From NCBI GenBank assembly GCA_030407085.1, contig CM059582.1, positions 84,909,501-84,973,500 on the forward strand: 64,000 nucleotides of DNA. Reading direction: 5' to 3'. How positions within the stretch are numbered: position 1 is the stretch's first letter; each line of letters opens with the position of its first letter. This document shows positions 21,425-33,819 of this stretch, piece after piece. A program made the translations under genes and the position numbers. The DNA is from Trichopria drosophilae (lineage: Eukaryota > Arthropoda > Insecta > Hymenoptera > Diapriidae). Below the pieces are notes generated by a model. That model saw only the letters and a program-made list of their open reading frames with translations. It had not been told where the DNA came from and ran no database searches.

Positions 21425-24222
21425 AAGACAGCTCCTGACCATCGGGCTGCTTCGGATGAAGCCCAGTCCCGAGGTGGAGGAGCCGAAACAGGTGTCCCGG
21501 GACAACAACGCACGAATGCCCACGGACGATTTCAGTGGACGGAGGATCTCAGACAAGATCTTATGCGCTGCTACGAGGAGAGCTGTCCGCAACAGAGAGG
21601 CTACATGGCGCGAATGCATAGTCGGTTTGCAGTAATGCATCCCGAACTGGCAGATCGCTTTTCTCAACAACAACTGAGAGATTATGTGGCCTATCTGAGG
21701 CGGACGGGTTTCGTTGTTCCCAGCTGTCAACCGGTACCGGATGTGCGGGCAATAACAACTGAGCCCGTACGCGGTGCTGGGAGAGATGCTCCACATTACG
21801 AAAGCACGACACTCGTGTTTAGGCAAAATTTGACAACAAAAATTTTGCCTAAACAACGAGAATTAGACAGAGCAAATAGCCTACTTCTGGATGCTCGTCC
21901 AGATGACTGCGACCTGTGGAAAGTCAATTGTGCCGTTTACGAGGCTGCAAGTGATCTGGTGACTCCGCGAAATCTGACACAGATATCGGGGAGTCGGCAG
22001 ATTACAAAACGCATATCTCAATTGAACGGCAAGATTCGACTGACACGGAAGCTCGCTTCCCGAGTTCAGTGTGTGATCGACTATTTAACATCTGGCCGTT
22101 CATTTACGGCAAAAGTCAAGAAGTTCGCACAACAACTGCGGACGTACTATCACACACTGAACAAGCTAAAGTTGCTCAACATCAAGCAACGTTTGGCGGA
22201 TAAAATTCGGGTTTTAGCGGATGCCAAAAAGAGGCTGCAAAGACGGGAAGATGGAATTCGACAAAATGCAATATTTTGGACGAATCCTTCCAACCTCTTC
22301 AAACATCGTATCGCAGCCTCAAGCGAGTTTGCGTCGATGGCCGCAGTTGAGGAATTCTGGGGGAGCATCTACGAGAGAACATCTAGGCTTAATGCAGACA
22401 CTCCAGGTATTGAAATCTTCACCGAGTTGTGCGACGAAGTCACACAACAAAGTGAAGATTGCCCACCCGTCAGTGCTTTAGAGGTGAAAAATGCCATCAC
22501 AGGAGCGAGGAATTTCTCCTCGCCGGGCTGGGATGGAATTAACAACTATTGGTGGAAGAAGTTCACTTCTGTCCATCAACACCTAGCCCGAATATTCACC
22601 TCTTACATAAATGGAGACCAACCCATTCCGCACTGGCTGGTGGAGGGTCGAACGACACTGATCCCAAAATCGGGAGACTTGTCCGATCCGAAAAACCATA
22701 GACCGATCACGTGTCTCAATACGTTATACAAATTGTTCACTAACATCTTGAACGAACGTATTGAGAAATCCGTGAAACCGGTGTGGCAACGGATAGTAGA
22801 ACAACGAGGCTTCAAAATGGGTGTATCCGGCTGCAAGGACAACTTGCTTATCGACAGGTGTGTTTGTCAGGACGCAGTCCAGTACAAGCGTAACCTGTCG
22901 ATAGCCTGGCTGGATTACATGAAGGCGTATGACTCAACATCGCACGAGCTTTTAAGCTTGTTGCTGAAACGCCTCCATGTCCAGCCAAACATAGTGAGAA
23001 TTGTAGAAGAACTGATGCCTCTTTGGAAAACACGCTTTGTCATGACATCGGACTAGCGTCGAACCATGTCTAGACTGGTTAAATTCCAAAGAGGTGTCTA
23101 TCAAGGAGATTCTCTGAGTCCTCTGCTCTTCTGCATCTCACTATTGCCTCTATCCGTTGCTCTCCGGAAATCTCAAGGGTACATGTGTGGACCGCCTGGT
23201 GAACGTGTACATAAGATCACCCATCTTTTCTATATGGACGATCTTAAATTATACGCATCAGGCGAAGATCAATTACATCGATCTCTGAACATTGCCCTCA
23301 CATACTCGAGAGATATCGGCATGGAATTCGAATTGGACAAGTGTGCAGTCGTTCATTTGCACAGAGGAAGGTCAGGCTCCCATAACAACGATATGGAGCT
23401 CGTCAACGTAAATGTCATCCGCCATCTTAGCGCCGAAGAAGCCTACACATACCTGGGCGTACCTCAAAGGCATGTCCAGGATGTGCAGGCTGTTAAAACC
23501 ACCATCATTAAGAAATACCGGCGCATTCTCCGTCAGATGAATTGACCGGGAGAAATAAGGTGGCACCCACGAATATGTTGGCCGTATCACCAGTGCTCTA
23601 TTCTTTTGGAGCACTGAAGTGGAACGTTGACGAGCTAAGGGATCTTGACCGAAGCACACGGAAGATGATTTGTATGCAACGCAGTTTGCATCCAAGATCT
23701 TCCGTGGAACGACTGTATTTGCCCCGAAATATGGGAGGTCGTGGCCTTTTAAGCCTGGAGTATATGCATGACCGATTGGTCCTCGAAACAGCTTGCGACG
23801 TGATTAATCGAACGGAGGATCCCCAGATGATGCTAGTTCATCAGCATGAAATTCAGGGGAAGGGGGCGTTTTTGTACAACGCGGCGGAACGAGCGGCGCG
23901 AAACCTCGGTCTGGTTTTCAACGTGGGACGTAGTGGCGCACAGGAGGCTGAATCAGTCATCAATCTGTGCCCAGTGCGTCTCAGGGCTAACATACGGAAG
24001 GAACAACTCCGTATGTTGAAGGGAAGGCATATCGACAAGCCGTTGCATGGACAATTCTTTCGAAATGTCCAACAACTTGGCTTGTCGGCAGAGATGACCT
24101 CCTTCTTAAGATCAGCCGGCTTGAAATCCGAGACCGAGGGTTTTATCTTCGCATGCCAGGATGGGGTCATCAATACCTTAGCGTATCGCCAGAACATCTT
24201 ACACCAGGCGGTACAGAGGCGG
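21425..24222 (+). pseudogene. R4-clade-like LINE polyprotein (RT), endonuclease missing
   Basis: Single-ORF LINE of the type that normally carries a restriction-like endonuclease at its C terminus. From 21500 there is an N-terminal region (RFQWTEDLRQDLMRCYEES), a long basic linker, then RT. RT motifs are SSPGWDGI, TLIPKSGD with HRPITCL, SIAWLDYMKAYDS, GVYQGDSLSPLLF and the catalytic FYMDDLKLYA, a form typical of R4/Dong relatives. Lesions are an in-frame TAG at 23054-23056, then a frameshift near 23540, after which ERLYLPRNMGGRGLL and the thumb follow. The frame ends near 24222 in unrelated sequence before any CCHC/PD-D endonuclease. R2 or HERO membership is the alternative. Confidence 0.85.
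21818..21853. repeat. 14-bp inverted repeat inside the R4-like ORF
   Basis: The arms TTTAGGCAAAATTT (21818-21831) and its exact complement (21840-21853) are separated by 8 nt. The reading frame is kept through it. Confidence 0.75.
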
Positions 24223-24487
24223 TACACCACTTACTTCTGTTTGTTTATTCATATCTGTCGTTTACAATTTTACTAAAACACAATTTTTTCGGAATATCCA
24301 ATTTAATATTTTGAATTTTTAAATCGTCTGGTGGCGACTTGTTACGACTTAAAGGTCGGTACACGTGTACATACATGGATTGGTTCGGTTCGATACACGT
24401 ATATAAGTATTTTTTCATGTGTCTTTTGGAACACGCTACTTCCGGTACTTGAGCCGCTCAGCTAAGCTTCGGCTTGAGCCGCGACTA
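24223..24487. other. Unassigned junction sequence
   Basis: Between the truncated R4-like LINE and the ORF1 fragment. A TAAGCTTCGGCTTGAGCCG-like inverted element near 24462 is the only structure noted. Confidence 0.4.
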
Positions 24488-25033
24488 TTACTTCGGACCT
24501 AAATAGCCTTGACGTGTTTGCTTCCCCTGTTGACGAGCTTCACGAAGAATGCTGTGAGATTGTGCCATGATAGCGCTCTCCTTCACAGTGTAGTCCGGAT
24601 CAATGTAGATGTTAGTGTCGCGTAGAACGGTGGCTTTCATCTTCAGAATTTCTTCTCTATCATCCCAGCTTGACAGTTTCACCAAATAGCTGTTATCTTT
24701 ACGAGAACGTAGAAAGACCTGTCTGATTGCTGCGTCTATGCTAAATTTGGATTTAAAAAATTCTCTGATTTCGCAGCGGGTGTCACTAGATGTAGTAGGG
24801 CGGATAAAGCCACGAATAACGACGTTAAGCTCTCGATTGGCTTTGTCAAGTGTTTCAAGCCTTTTATCAACTACCGCAAATCGATTGGAATGTTCACTAA
24901 TAATTTTCTCACGGTTAAGATTGGATGCAATCATCTCCTGTTTAAAGGCAACAAACTCAGATTTAGTGGAAGAAATTTCACCCGCTATAAAATCCAATTT
25001 TTTCATGAGTGCATTGTATTTGGCGTCCGTCAT
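24488..25033 (-). CDS. LINE ORF1 fragment (coiled coil plus L1-ORF1-like fold)
   Basis: 181 codons on the minus strand, starting ATG at 25033. Residues 1-70 are a heptad-like charged segment (coiled coil). From about residue 70 the sequence NVVIRGF...FLRSRKDNSYLVKLSSW...YIDPDYT resembles the RNA-binding region of LINE ORF1 proteins, which coat element RNA and act as chaperones. The C terminus ends abruptly at QGYLGPK before a stop, where related proteins usually continue, so it is probably truncated at 24488. It is unrelated to the R4-like LINE next door, which has a single ORF and the opposite orientation. No ORF2 follows. Confidence 0.75.
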   Translation of the reverse strand: MTDAKYNALMKKLDFIAGEISSTKSEFVAFKQEMIASNLNREKIISEHSNRFAVVDKRLETLDKANRELNVVIRGFIRPTTSSDTRCEIREFFKSKFSIDAAIRQVFLRSRKDNSYLVKLSSWDDREEILKMKATVLRDTNIYIDPDYTVKESAIMAQSHSILREARQQGKQTRQGYLGPK

Positions 25034-25875
25034 TTCGATAGTAGAGGCTTCCTGTTATGAGCTCTGTACAAATTTTGCTCTTACCGGCGAATCAGACACT
25101 AAGTTATCTGAGTCACTAGATGAGCTGCTAGACCGGTCTTGCTGTTGAGCTTCGATTTTTCTTGCTAAGTTAAATTCACCAGTAGATGCCAATTTCCGTT
25201 TGTCTGGTAAACAAGCTCTTATGGAAGTACGAGTTTCTGAACGTCATCGGTTCCAAGAGTTAGCCTTAGAGTGGCGACCACTTGAGTGCAACTTTTTTTG
25301 CGCAGTGTCAGGAGAAAACGACATTCGAAGTGAATAAATAAATCACGGAATATCACAGTCGAGTTACATTAAAACTGAATACAGATATAAGTCAAAAGTA
25401 AATGTATAATTCTACATAGACTGTCAGTTCTATGCATAAGTTAACATAATAATATTTCACGAAGGCATTAAATTGACGAGCGATAATTCTGATTTTATTC
25501 TAAGTTTTGTTCAGATTGATCAATCGTGCACACAGACGTTAATGAGTTGTTTACTTGCTGTACACTTGTGTGAGATGCACGCACACAGCACTGACTCGAC
25601 TGCCTGACACAAACATGCGCGTTTCCAAGAACTCAACGAATATGTACACGCAATGCACATGCGAACAAAATTCCCAAAATCAGATAAAAGCACTGCAGCT
25701 CTATTAAGATCAGAAGCCCGTATCGGCCACAAGTGCACACTATAAATCGGACGAATGGGCTGTACAAAACTGTGTAAAAACTGCAAGTATGCGAATAAAT
25801 CGCAATACGAAACCGGACACCGAACACACGTCCTTTCGCGACCAATACCACAACAACACTCCTATATATATATAA
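25034..25875 (-). other. Possible 5' region of the ORF1-bearing LINE
   Basis: Upstream of the ORF1 start on the minus strand, without recognisable coding potential. It may be the 5' UTR of that LINE copy, but no end could be placed. Confidence 0.35.
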
Positions 25876-25989
25876 GAAATTGGATGACATTTTTCGACAT
25901 TTTCTTCATATAAACCAACTTTGCTTGCTTATCAAGTATATCAAATTGGTGTTCTATACAGACAGTTTTCTAAATATTAGAACTAAATC
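25876..25989 (-). repeat. Dispersed repeat A, copy 3 (fragment)
   Basis: Reverse complement of 2601-2713, nearly identical over about 113 bp. Confidence 0.85.
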
Positions 25990-28900
25990 TTTTATATATA
26001 ATATATAAAATTTAAAAAAAATAAATATATATAGGGCTGCTGAACAAAAATTGTTTTACCTCAAATTCCGTAAATTGTGGGGTAAAATATAAATTATTGA
26101 GCTGTGAAGTTAATTTTCAGGCTCCATGTACCTACAAGTTTTTAAAATTCGACTCATTAACAGGGAACCGTTTACATAAACGTGTGGGAAAAACAGTTAA
26201 TAATTTTGTGCAGAGCCTAATTTTACAATTATACTTACCAGAGAACTGTCTCGGCTTCAGTACAGATAGTGATATATAATATTTATAGTATTGTAAGAAA
26301 TTCATTGAAGTAATATGCAATCCTACTAACCTTTATTATTCCTCTACGAATATCTTTAAGTAGGTTAAACTATACATTTGATCAACAGCTGACGTTATTT
26401 TTTTATAATTAATATTTTCTGCTGATTGCATTTCATAAGCGAAATAAAGTTCTTGTACTACCGATGTGTATAATTTCATTTTTAACAGTTCCAGCGGTGA
26501 ACAAGGTGAGTCTTAAAATTAGGAGATCGTGAGATTTCGCATGTTTATTTTCATACATCTTTTAGTAATAAAATCCAATTAAAATAAAACTTTACAATGT
26601 GAGTGAATTATAGTTCTTTTCGCCCTTAGTCTCAAAAATTAGCAATCATAGACAATGTTAACAGATTAATTAAAAATTCGGAACCACGTTATCTTAAACA
26701 CAATATTAGTAATATTTAATAATATTCACGTGACAACAATTTATCGTAAAAAGATTTTTACAGTAAACGTAAACGCTGGAATATTATAGTAGTAAGGCAT
26801 GATTGGAATTCAATTGCCAGAAAATGCAAAGATAGAATTAATAAAATGAACAAATATAACTCTGTTTGTCTTATAATTTGTAAACATTGTGATGTATCAT
26901 GAGTAATACAAAAAAAGGATCATATCAGAATCCATGAACGTGAAGTATAAACGCAATTTATTTAGATGTTCTAAAAAAATACTCTTAATTTCCGAACATA
27001 TTTTGGAACACAAACACATTAATTGGCAGGACATCAAAGTTTTAGATACTGAACGATATTTTATTAAATGACTCTCTGAAATGTTTGACATTAAATTTCA
27101 AAACTAATTATCTTACTAAAATTGAAGATACTCATAATCTGAATATAATTTATAAAATATTAAAATAAATTTATAATTTATAAAAGTCTTATTAGGGTCT
27201 TCTACTATTTTTCTGGGTTTCAACACTTTTTAGTAACATTGAACCATATTTATTTAAATCATTATTACTTCAATTAAAAAAGAAAATTTGAAATCAAGTT
27301 TGCTTTAAAACTTATAAAAATCATCCTGGCAGCTACATGAATGTAATGACATATTTTCTTAGAAGAATTCAAAATATTATTATTTATTATTATCATATTC
27401 AGTTTATATGAAAAGTAAGAAAATACGAAGGAGTATATATAATTTTATAAAAATACCAAATGAAATTATTAAAATTAATTGAAAAGGAAATTAACAATAT
27501 TATATAACGATACTATAGTTTGTTAAATTAAAATTTTAAGAATAGCAATTAATTTGCAAGTGCAGTATACAGTTAAAAGTATCAAGGCGTTTTGTGATAT
27601 CCGCTTATACGATTTGCCTTTGTAAACTGATAATTGGATAAGTTTTATCTTAAAAATAATGCATTCAGTTTGTTTTTTTATATTTTCTATTTATAAATAT
27701 TATATGATATGCTTCTGCTAATGAATCCTGCAAAAAACAGAATTTTTAAGCATTGCGTATAAGCGTAATTAAGCGGAAATTAAAGACACACTGAGTGCCT
27801 CGGCGCGCCGGCTACACATTTGAATGTCTTCGGGATCGCGGGTGGTCCGCCGACCAATGTGAGAGAAGTCGCACTGCGCACTCCCGAGTTTCCTGCTAGA
27901 TCTGAGAACACTGCTTCTTGTACTATTGAAGCACTACTCCTTATTTTCGTTTTTTCTGAGTCAGGGTTGCATTAACTGCTTTGGTGAGACAGCGTTATTT
28001 TAGCTTTTCTAAAGTAGCTTAGCATGTGGAATTGGGAACAAAATGTTGTGCGTGCGATGGATCCGAGCCTGAAGAATTTTTGTCGTGTGGGATTTTCTGA
28101 TGATCAATGAATGACTGCAATGGTGAACGAGATAGCGAACGGTTGTCCAATGACGAATATGGAATGACCAATTGCGAGTATGAGTGTGGTTATTGCGTAA
28201 AAAAGTTACTAGTAAAGGACTGGAATAGATTGCAGTGACGAATGATGATGACCATGCAATGGGAAAAAATTGTACAAAATGGGTTGAGAAGAAGAGTGTT
28301 GAATTTGCTTATGGTTGTTATGAGATAAGATGCAACTTTTATTGGAGTGTGGCTCAGAATGTGGATGATGATGTGGAAAAAAGTTGGTGTAGGGTAGTTT
28401 CACGCTCTTCTCCGAAGAATTTTTGATAATTTTGTTGCTATGTTCTCGATGCCTTCCTTGAAGACAACGAATGTTCGTCAGATACTGAAAAATCTGTCGA
28501 AACTGGAGCCCGATCATGTTCTCGTGCCAGCGAGGTTTTTTCGACTCTCTGTGTTGTCGTTTCATGACTACCAATAGAAACAGATTGTCAAGGGTTGCGA
28601 TAATCATACATAAGTTGCACAAAATGTACCAGTGAACATGTTTGCCAACTGAATAATGAACTTTATGACATAAAAAATAGTAGAACATATACATACACTT
28701 TCATAATCAATTTTGGAAGTTGATTATTTCCTCGTGGATTAAAACTGTAAACCCATCTCAGATTATCCTGATATTAAATATTTGCGCATTTAAAAAATTG
28801 TCTCTAAAAGTTTCATTTGCATTGGTAAATTAGAATTTAAGTAATCAAAAAAAAATTTGCCAATTGAAAGAGAATAACGTCTGTAAGAATCAGTTGGATG

Positions 28901-30119
28901 GCAATTTTGTTCATAGAATGTGTGAATAGAATAAATTAAATTTCACATCGACCTTAGAACAAGACTTTTTCTTAGGACAGTACATATAAAATTACCTTTA
29001 TATTACCTTCTCCATATTTTATCTTAAAAATGTACAATATAGAACATCATAAATATTACTGTAGTATTATTTTATAAAGAATATGCTTTTGTTTGAATAA
29101 TTTATGCAATTAATAAATTTCATTCAAGAAAGTGTACTATTGAAGTCATACGTACAAATCGTTTATCTCTCTTACATTTTTGTAACGCTTATAAGAATGG
29201 TCGGGATGTAATCTTGGCTCATCCATTCTAGCGATGCTCCCGTAAAACAGCAATATCGCAAGTTGTATCATCCATTTGCAACCAAATTTACAAAATATAT
29301 AATATATTAGTTTCATTCCTATTATTTACTTTATTATAACAAACATGTTAATTACGCACATGTAGGTTCTATTCATTTTAGGTTATGTTAAGTCCAAATT
29401 TGGTTAGGCATGAGTAGTAGTAAGTTTAAGATTTGTTAGATTTAGAATTTCTTACGACGTTAAACAATAAACTGAAATGCAATGAAAAATATTAAAACCC
29501 GTGTAACTGAGTTGTTTGCAATTTATACAATAACAAGATTTCATTTCCGATAATTATAAAGTAATTACTGATTTGTTTAGATGTAATTATTTAATAACTA
29601 GTAATAAATGTAATTTTAAATAAAAAATAATAATGAAAATAATCCGTTGCATTGCGGTTAAGCAAACTTCATGTGTCGATTTATTAATAGGAAAAGAAAT
29701 AAAATATGCCAATTTGTATTGCATGTGATTTTTTGAAAAGAAATGAGATCAGTGAGTTAAATAATACCCTCATAGTTTATTTTAATCCTTACTGTCATGT
29801 GCTTGAAGTTCTAAATGTTCATTTTCACGAAATTTGTTATATATTTCAAGTAATACCTTTTACATTAACAAGCCATTTATATAGCGATTAATTATTTGCT
29901 ATGTGAAATAACATTTTGCAATAAAATCAAAAATTAAAAATAGATTAAACAATAATTTCGTTTATTTAAACATTCGGAGTGCAGGCATATTTTTCAGTCT
30001 TGCATTTATGTTTATAGCAATTGAAATTATAACAGTTGTTTTCCGAATAGGAAAAAAGGTTATAAAAAAGTGAACGAACTCAAATTGACTCGACTAGTTA
30101 TGTATTTCTCACAACGAAA
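25990..30119. other. 4-kb AT-rich region without recognised genes
   Basis: Long AT-rich interval. The only compositional change is a short GC-richer patch at about 27790-27900. A 161-codon minus-strand frame (28209-28694) has a hydrophobic start and a His-rich tail but matches no family I know. I see no splice-site/ORF combination strong enough to call a gene. Confidence 0.45.
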
Positions 30120-31620
30120 AAAAAGGGGACATTACATAAATGCGCCAAGGGCGGCTGAAACAATCAAAAGGGTCCGAAATCACGCGACGGGAAAATTTCT
30201 TATGAAATGACCGGGACGAAAGGGGGCACAAAATCAAAAAAAGGGGCAGCGGTACTCACGCAAAACCCGGCGCACGGGGCCGGTGATGGTCTATTCGGGA
30301 CGGCGAAGTCTTCGCTCGGGGTGGTTGGAATGATAGCGGGTGGCGGTCCCAAAATTGGCAGTCCTCCTCGAGGTCGGCAGTCCTTCCGAAAGTTGCTTCC
30401 ACTTCAGAGTCACTAACTCGAACTTTGAAGTTCGTTTTTCGGTTATAGGCGCGCACGTCGAAATCCGTCTCGTTGTTTCGTAGCACCGATCACGAATGTG
30501 CCGGGGATCGCGCCGGAATTTACGAGGCGCGTGCCGCGGGCACGGCGTTGCCGCTTCGTGCGTATCGCAGAACGTCGGGGGGAAGGGAGGAAAAGAAATA
30601 GAAAGTGTGAGGGGCAAGCAGAAGCAAAAGGACAGCGATTTACAGTTCGATAGGATAGGTGTGTGACGGCGGTGTGGACGGGGGGAAGCAGAGAGACTTC
30701 GTCTCATAGCACAGAGAGGGGTGCATACGTTTCCTCTTGTGTGAGAGAGAGATGCAGCATATTGGGCATCTCAGAGTGGGGCGGGACAGCGGAATTTCCG
30801 TGGCCTGGAAAGAGACGGACAGGAGATCGTCTCTCCGTGAAGACTGTTTTGGGGCGGCGTTACATGGGGAATGCGGCATCAGGTCTGCCGTTGGGTTGTG
30901 CCGAGGAACGACTGTCAACTCGGACCTGAAATGATGGAGGCAACGAAAGTTGCCGTACGTGCAAGGAGGCACGCACGAAAAGAGGGGGAGAGAAGAAGAC
31001 GGACGCAGCGACTGCTGCTTGAGTCCGACAGAGAGAGGGGCCTGCGAATTACAGGCGAGCGAAAGAAAGGGCATCGGCGCGCGGGCGCGTTGCATGGAGC
31101 GTCCGATTGTCGTTCGAACGACTTGGGACGGCTGGCGAGTGCGTAGCCGGGGTGGGGAACCGGAAGAGAACATCGGTTCCTTGCGTGTCGCGGTTGCGAC
31201 GAACGTCGCGGCGAAGATGCCGCATGGAAAAATCCAGCGGGGGGAAAGGGCTCGTGCGTCGAGAACGTGCGATGGATGCATGCACGACCGAGGCGAACGG
31301 TTAGCGGAGCAGTCGCAATGGTGGGGATGAGAAATGGGAACGGGCTCTCGTGCGTCGAGGCGACTATCGTTGGAGCACCGATTCCTTAGCTTGGAGGTAT
31401 GTGAGGGGCAAAAGGGGGGAAGAGGCTCGCGCATCGAAGGTGTGAGCGAATAGTTCTCACACGAGCGGACGCTTCTTCGAGAATTGGAACTTGCCGTTCA
31501 ACAGCTGCAATTGCAGTTGACGGACCGGTAGTGGGAGGTGAGAGGAGAGGATGTATCTTTTTGAGTAGGGGAAGCGATTCGGTTTCTGACGTCCTACGAT
31601 CTGCGGCGATTCAGGATGTC
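30120..31620. other. GC- and purine-rich block, CpG-containing
   Basis: The plus strand is rich in G and A with many CpGs, in sharp contrast to its AT-rich neighbours. Long frames are open on both strands (264 codons on minus, 30640-31434), which is what GC- and purine-biased DNA produces by chance. The translations (Ser/Pro/Arg/His-rich) match no domain. Candidates are an unmethylated CpG island or promoter of a gene outside recognition, or an old repeat core. Confidence 0.4.
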
Positions 31621-32165
31621 TGCGTATTTCGAAAAATTTTGAAAAAATTACATTATGTTCGTTACGAGTATTAATGAATACTTAAAAAATAAAAACAGAC
31701 CCCTAAGACAAAATGGCGATTTCAGAGCGATTTTTCGGTTTTTCGGGGTGTTTTACCCCAATTTTCGAGATGATCCTGGCATAGAAAAATGTCGAAAAAA
31801 TTACATTATGTTCGTTACGAGTATTAATGAATATTTAAAAAATAAAAACATACCCCTATGACAAAATGGCGATTTCAGAGCGTTTTTTCGGGTTTTTGGG
31901 TCTGTTTTGCGCCCTCCACCAGCCCCCTAATTTTCGAAAATGTTATTTTTGTCATTTATGAGGTTCATATATGACAAGGATAAGAACAAAATTTCGTTCG
32001 ACAAAAAAAGAAAAAAAAAATTTTTTCGTTCGCCCCCCCACTTGCGAGATGATCCTGGCATAGGAAAATTTTGAAAAAATTACATTCTGTTTGTTAGGAG
32101 TATTAATGAATATCTAAATAATAAAAACAGACCCCCAAGCTAAAATGGCGATTTCAGAGCGATTT
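31620..32165. repeat. Three copies of an about 120-bp repeat with AAAATGGCGATTTCAGAGCG
   Basis: Units at about 31630-31738, 31770-31893 and 32048-32165 share GATCCTGGCATAG, GAAAAAATTACATTATG, GAGTATTAATGAATA and AAAATGGCGATTTCAGAGCG. The 68-codon frame at 31655 is merely two translated units. Confidence 0.8.
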
Positions 32166-32426
32166 CGCCTCGAACGTTGCAAACTTCAACATCGTATTTT
32201 TGGCACATAATGTAAATCTATCAATTCTTATCCTATCTGAATACTTCAAGTAAAGCCAATGTTAATATTTTTCTATCCATTAGGTAAAATCAATAAATTT
32301 CTATCCCATTCGTGTATAGAGAATCAATCCAAATGTATCTCATTACACCTTTATCATTATGTATCCTAAAAATTTATAGAAATTCTATCAAAACGAATCA
32401 AAATGTGATTTTTATATTTTTACGGT

Positions 32427-32620
32427 CCAGGTCGACCGCTCCGCAGTTTTCGATGTCTAGGTATTCCACACCGTAGTTTCTCGCCGTCCAGGTGGACCGC
32501 TCCGTAGTTTTTGGTGTCTAGGTATTCCGCTCCGTAGTTTTTGACGTCTAGGTCGACCGCTCCGTAGTTTTCGGTGTCTAGATATTCCGCACCGTAGTTT
32601 TTCGACGTCCAGGTCGACCG
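32427..32620. repeat. 30-31-bp minisatellite, about 6.4 units, dimeric order
   Basis: Units alternate between an A form (GGTCGACCGCTCCGTAG) and a B form (GGTATTCCGCACCGTAG), each followed by TTTTCGGTGTCTA or TTTTCGACGTCCA. The higher-order period is about 61 bp. Confidence 0.88.
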
Positions 32621-33005
32621 GGTTTTTCAGGTTTGCAAATTTTTAAAATCTGTTTACATGTATGAATTAACCGACTCGAGGTCATCCCCCCTATCAATAC
32701 ACCCCCCCAAAATTTTGTCAGATTTTACGTATCTCTTGCCGTTTTCGAGATATTTGAGAATTTGGAAATTTTCAGTTTTGCAAATTTCAAAAATCTGTAA
32801 CTTTAAGTTAACTAAAACTTATATATGTTTTTTAAAAAATAGGTAAAAAATTTGGATATGTGAAAATTCAAAAACTTTTCAAAATTTTGAAACATGCCTT
32901 ATGGGTTTTCATTCTACATGTATAAAAGAACATATTTGCCCAATTTCATAAAAATCTGTGAGTCATCTAAAAATCTCATGATCAGTTGACGTGGAATTAC
33001 TGACA
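32621..33005. other. Remnant of a repeat ending in TGACGTGGAAT
   Basis: AT-rich sequence ending in CAGTTGACGTGGAATTAC near 32985-33002, the reverse complement of the GTCATTCCACGTCA box that opens the sequence at 63.24 kb. This suggests two ends of the same repeat family. Weak. Confidence 0.35.
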
Positions 33006-33506
33006 ATGATTTCAAAGTCGAGAGAAATATGTACTCTCTCATGACCGGGATTAATTAGTGGTTTACCGCCATATTGAATTCGCTATTTTGATTTACATGA
33101 ACATCCAGGTTCGTAATCAGCGACACCAAAAATATTCATAAATAAATTTTCAGTAACTAAAGTAATAGATTTTGGACAGTTTTCGTAGAATGCTCTTATT
33201 CAAAAACAATTTTTTTAATTGGATTCGTTTTTTAATAATAATCATATTGTAGAATTATAAGTTTATAAAAAAATATAAAAATTCTTTAATTTACGTTAAT
33301 AACTTCTTTACATTGTATGCAAACATTTGTTGCCTTTTATATTCCACGAAAAAAGTGATAAAATTGACAAAATTAGGGTGTACTGCGGCTATCTATATAT
33401 GTCCCTCAAAGGGTTAAAATGGGTTTGGAAAAACATGGCCACACCTTCTTATTCAACATTAAACATGCTTTTTCATTTTAAACAATATAGTTTCTCGGCC
33501 GCTTTT
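33006..33506. other. Unassigned; contains a diverged cassette
   Basis: At 33064-33125 the segment CCGCCATATTGAATTCG...GTTCGTAATCAGCGACACC is a diverged inverted copy of the cassette found at 61.8-62.4 kb. The rest is AT-rich and unassigned. Confidence 0.4.
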
Positions 33507-33704
33507 AATAATTAAAAATAATAAGGGTATTGATATTTAACGGCAACAATTAAAAAAGGGGTTATATGTAAAACAATGAGATGATTATAATAATCATAAT
33601 AATAATAATAATAATGAAAAGGATAATTGAAAAGTTTTTTAAAAATAGGGGGGGGGGGAGGTTATATATTAAAACATGAAAAAGCTAATAATGAATTAAA
33701 GGGG

Positions 33705-33757
33705 AAATTTCGCTTGACGTTTCGACCCGTGTTAGGGTCATCTTCAGAATAAAATTT
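33705..33757 (-). ncRNA. Hammerhead-ribozyme-like motif, left pLTR
   Basis: On the minus strand the order is AAATTTTATT, CTGAAGA, T, GACCC, TAACAC, GGGTC, GAAA, CGTC, AAGC, GAAATTT. This gives a CUGANGA core box, a 5-bp helix II, the GAAA box, a minimal ACGU helix III and a helix I of 2 bp + internal loop + 7 bp (one wobble). One extra base sits between the core box and helix II. Type I hammerheads with a minimal helix III have been described in Penelope-like elements. Activity is not shown. Confidence 0.6.
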
Positions 33758-33819
33758 TGAATGTTTCGGGTGCCGTATTTATAGGTAGTAGGGGAACAAA
33801 ATAAACAACGAGAAAGTAA

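Noticed and set aside
28209..28694. 161-codon minus-strand frame, briefly considered as a chemoreceptor fragment
   Set aside because: One hydrophobic segment but no receptor motif, and the His-rich tail is unlike receptors; left unassigned.
30640..31434. 264-codon minus-strand frame
   Set aside because: Low-complexity Ser/Pro/Arg translation in GC/purine-biased DNA with other frames open too; no domain or splice context.
32427..32620. Regular 30-bp repeats resembling a CRISPR array
   Set aside because: No unique spacers; units are contiguous, and the window is eukaryotic. It is a minisatellite.
33597..33625. AAT trinucleotide run as a separate microsatellite
   Set aside because: It is mirrored in the opposite arm at about 34722, so it is part of the Penelope-like pLTR.
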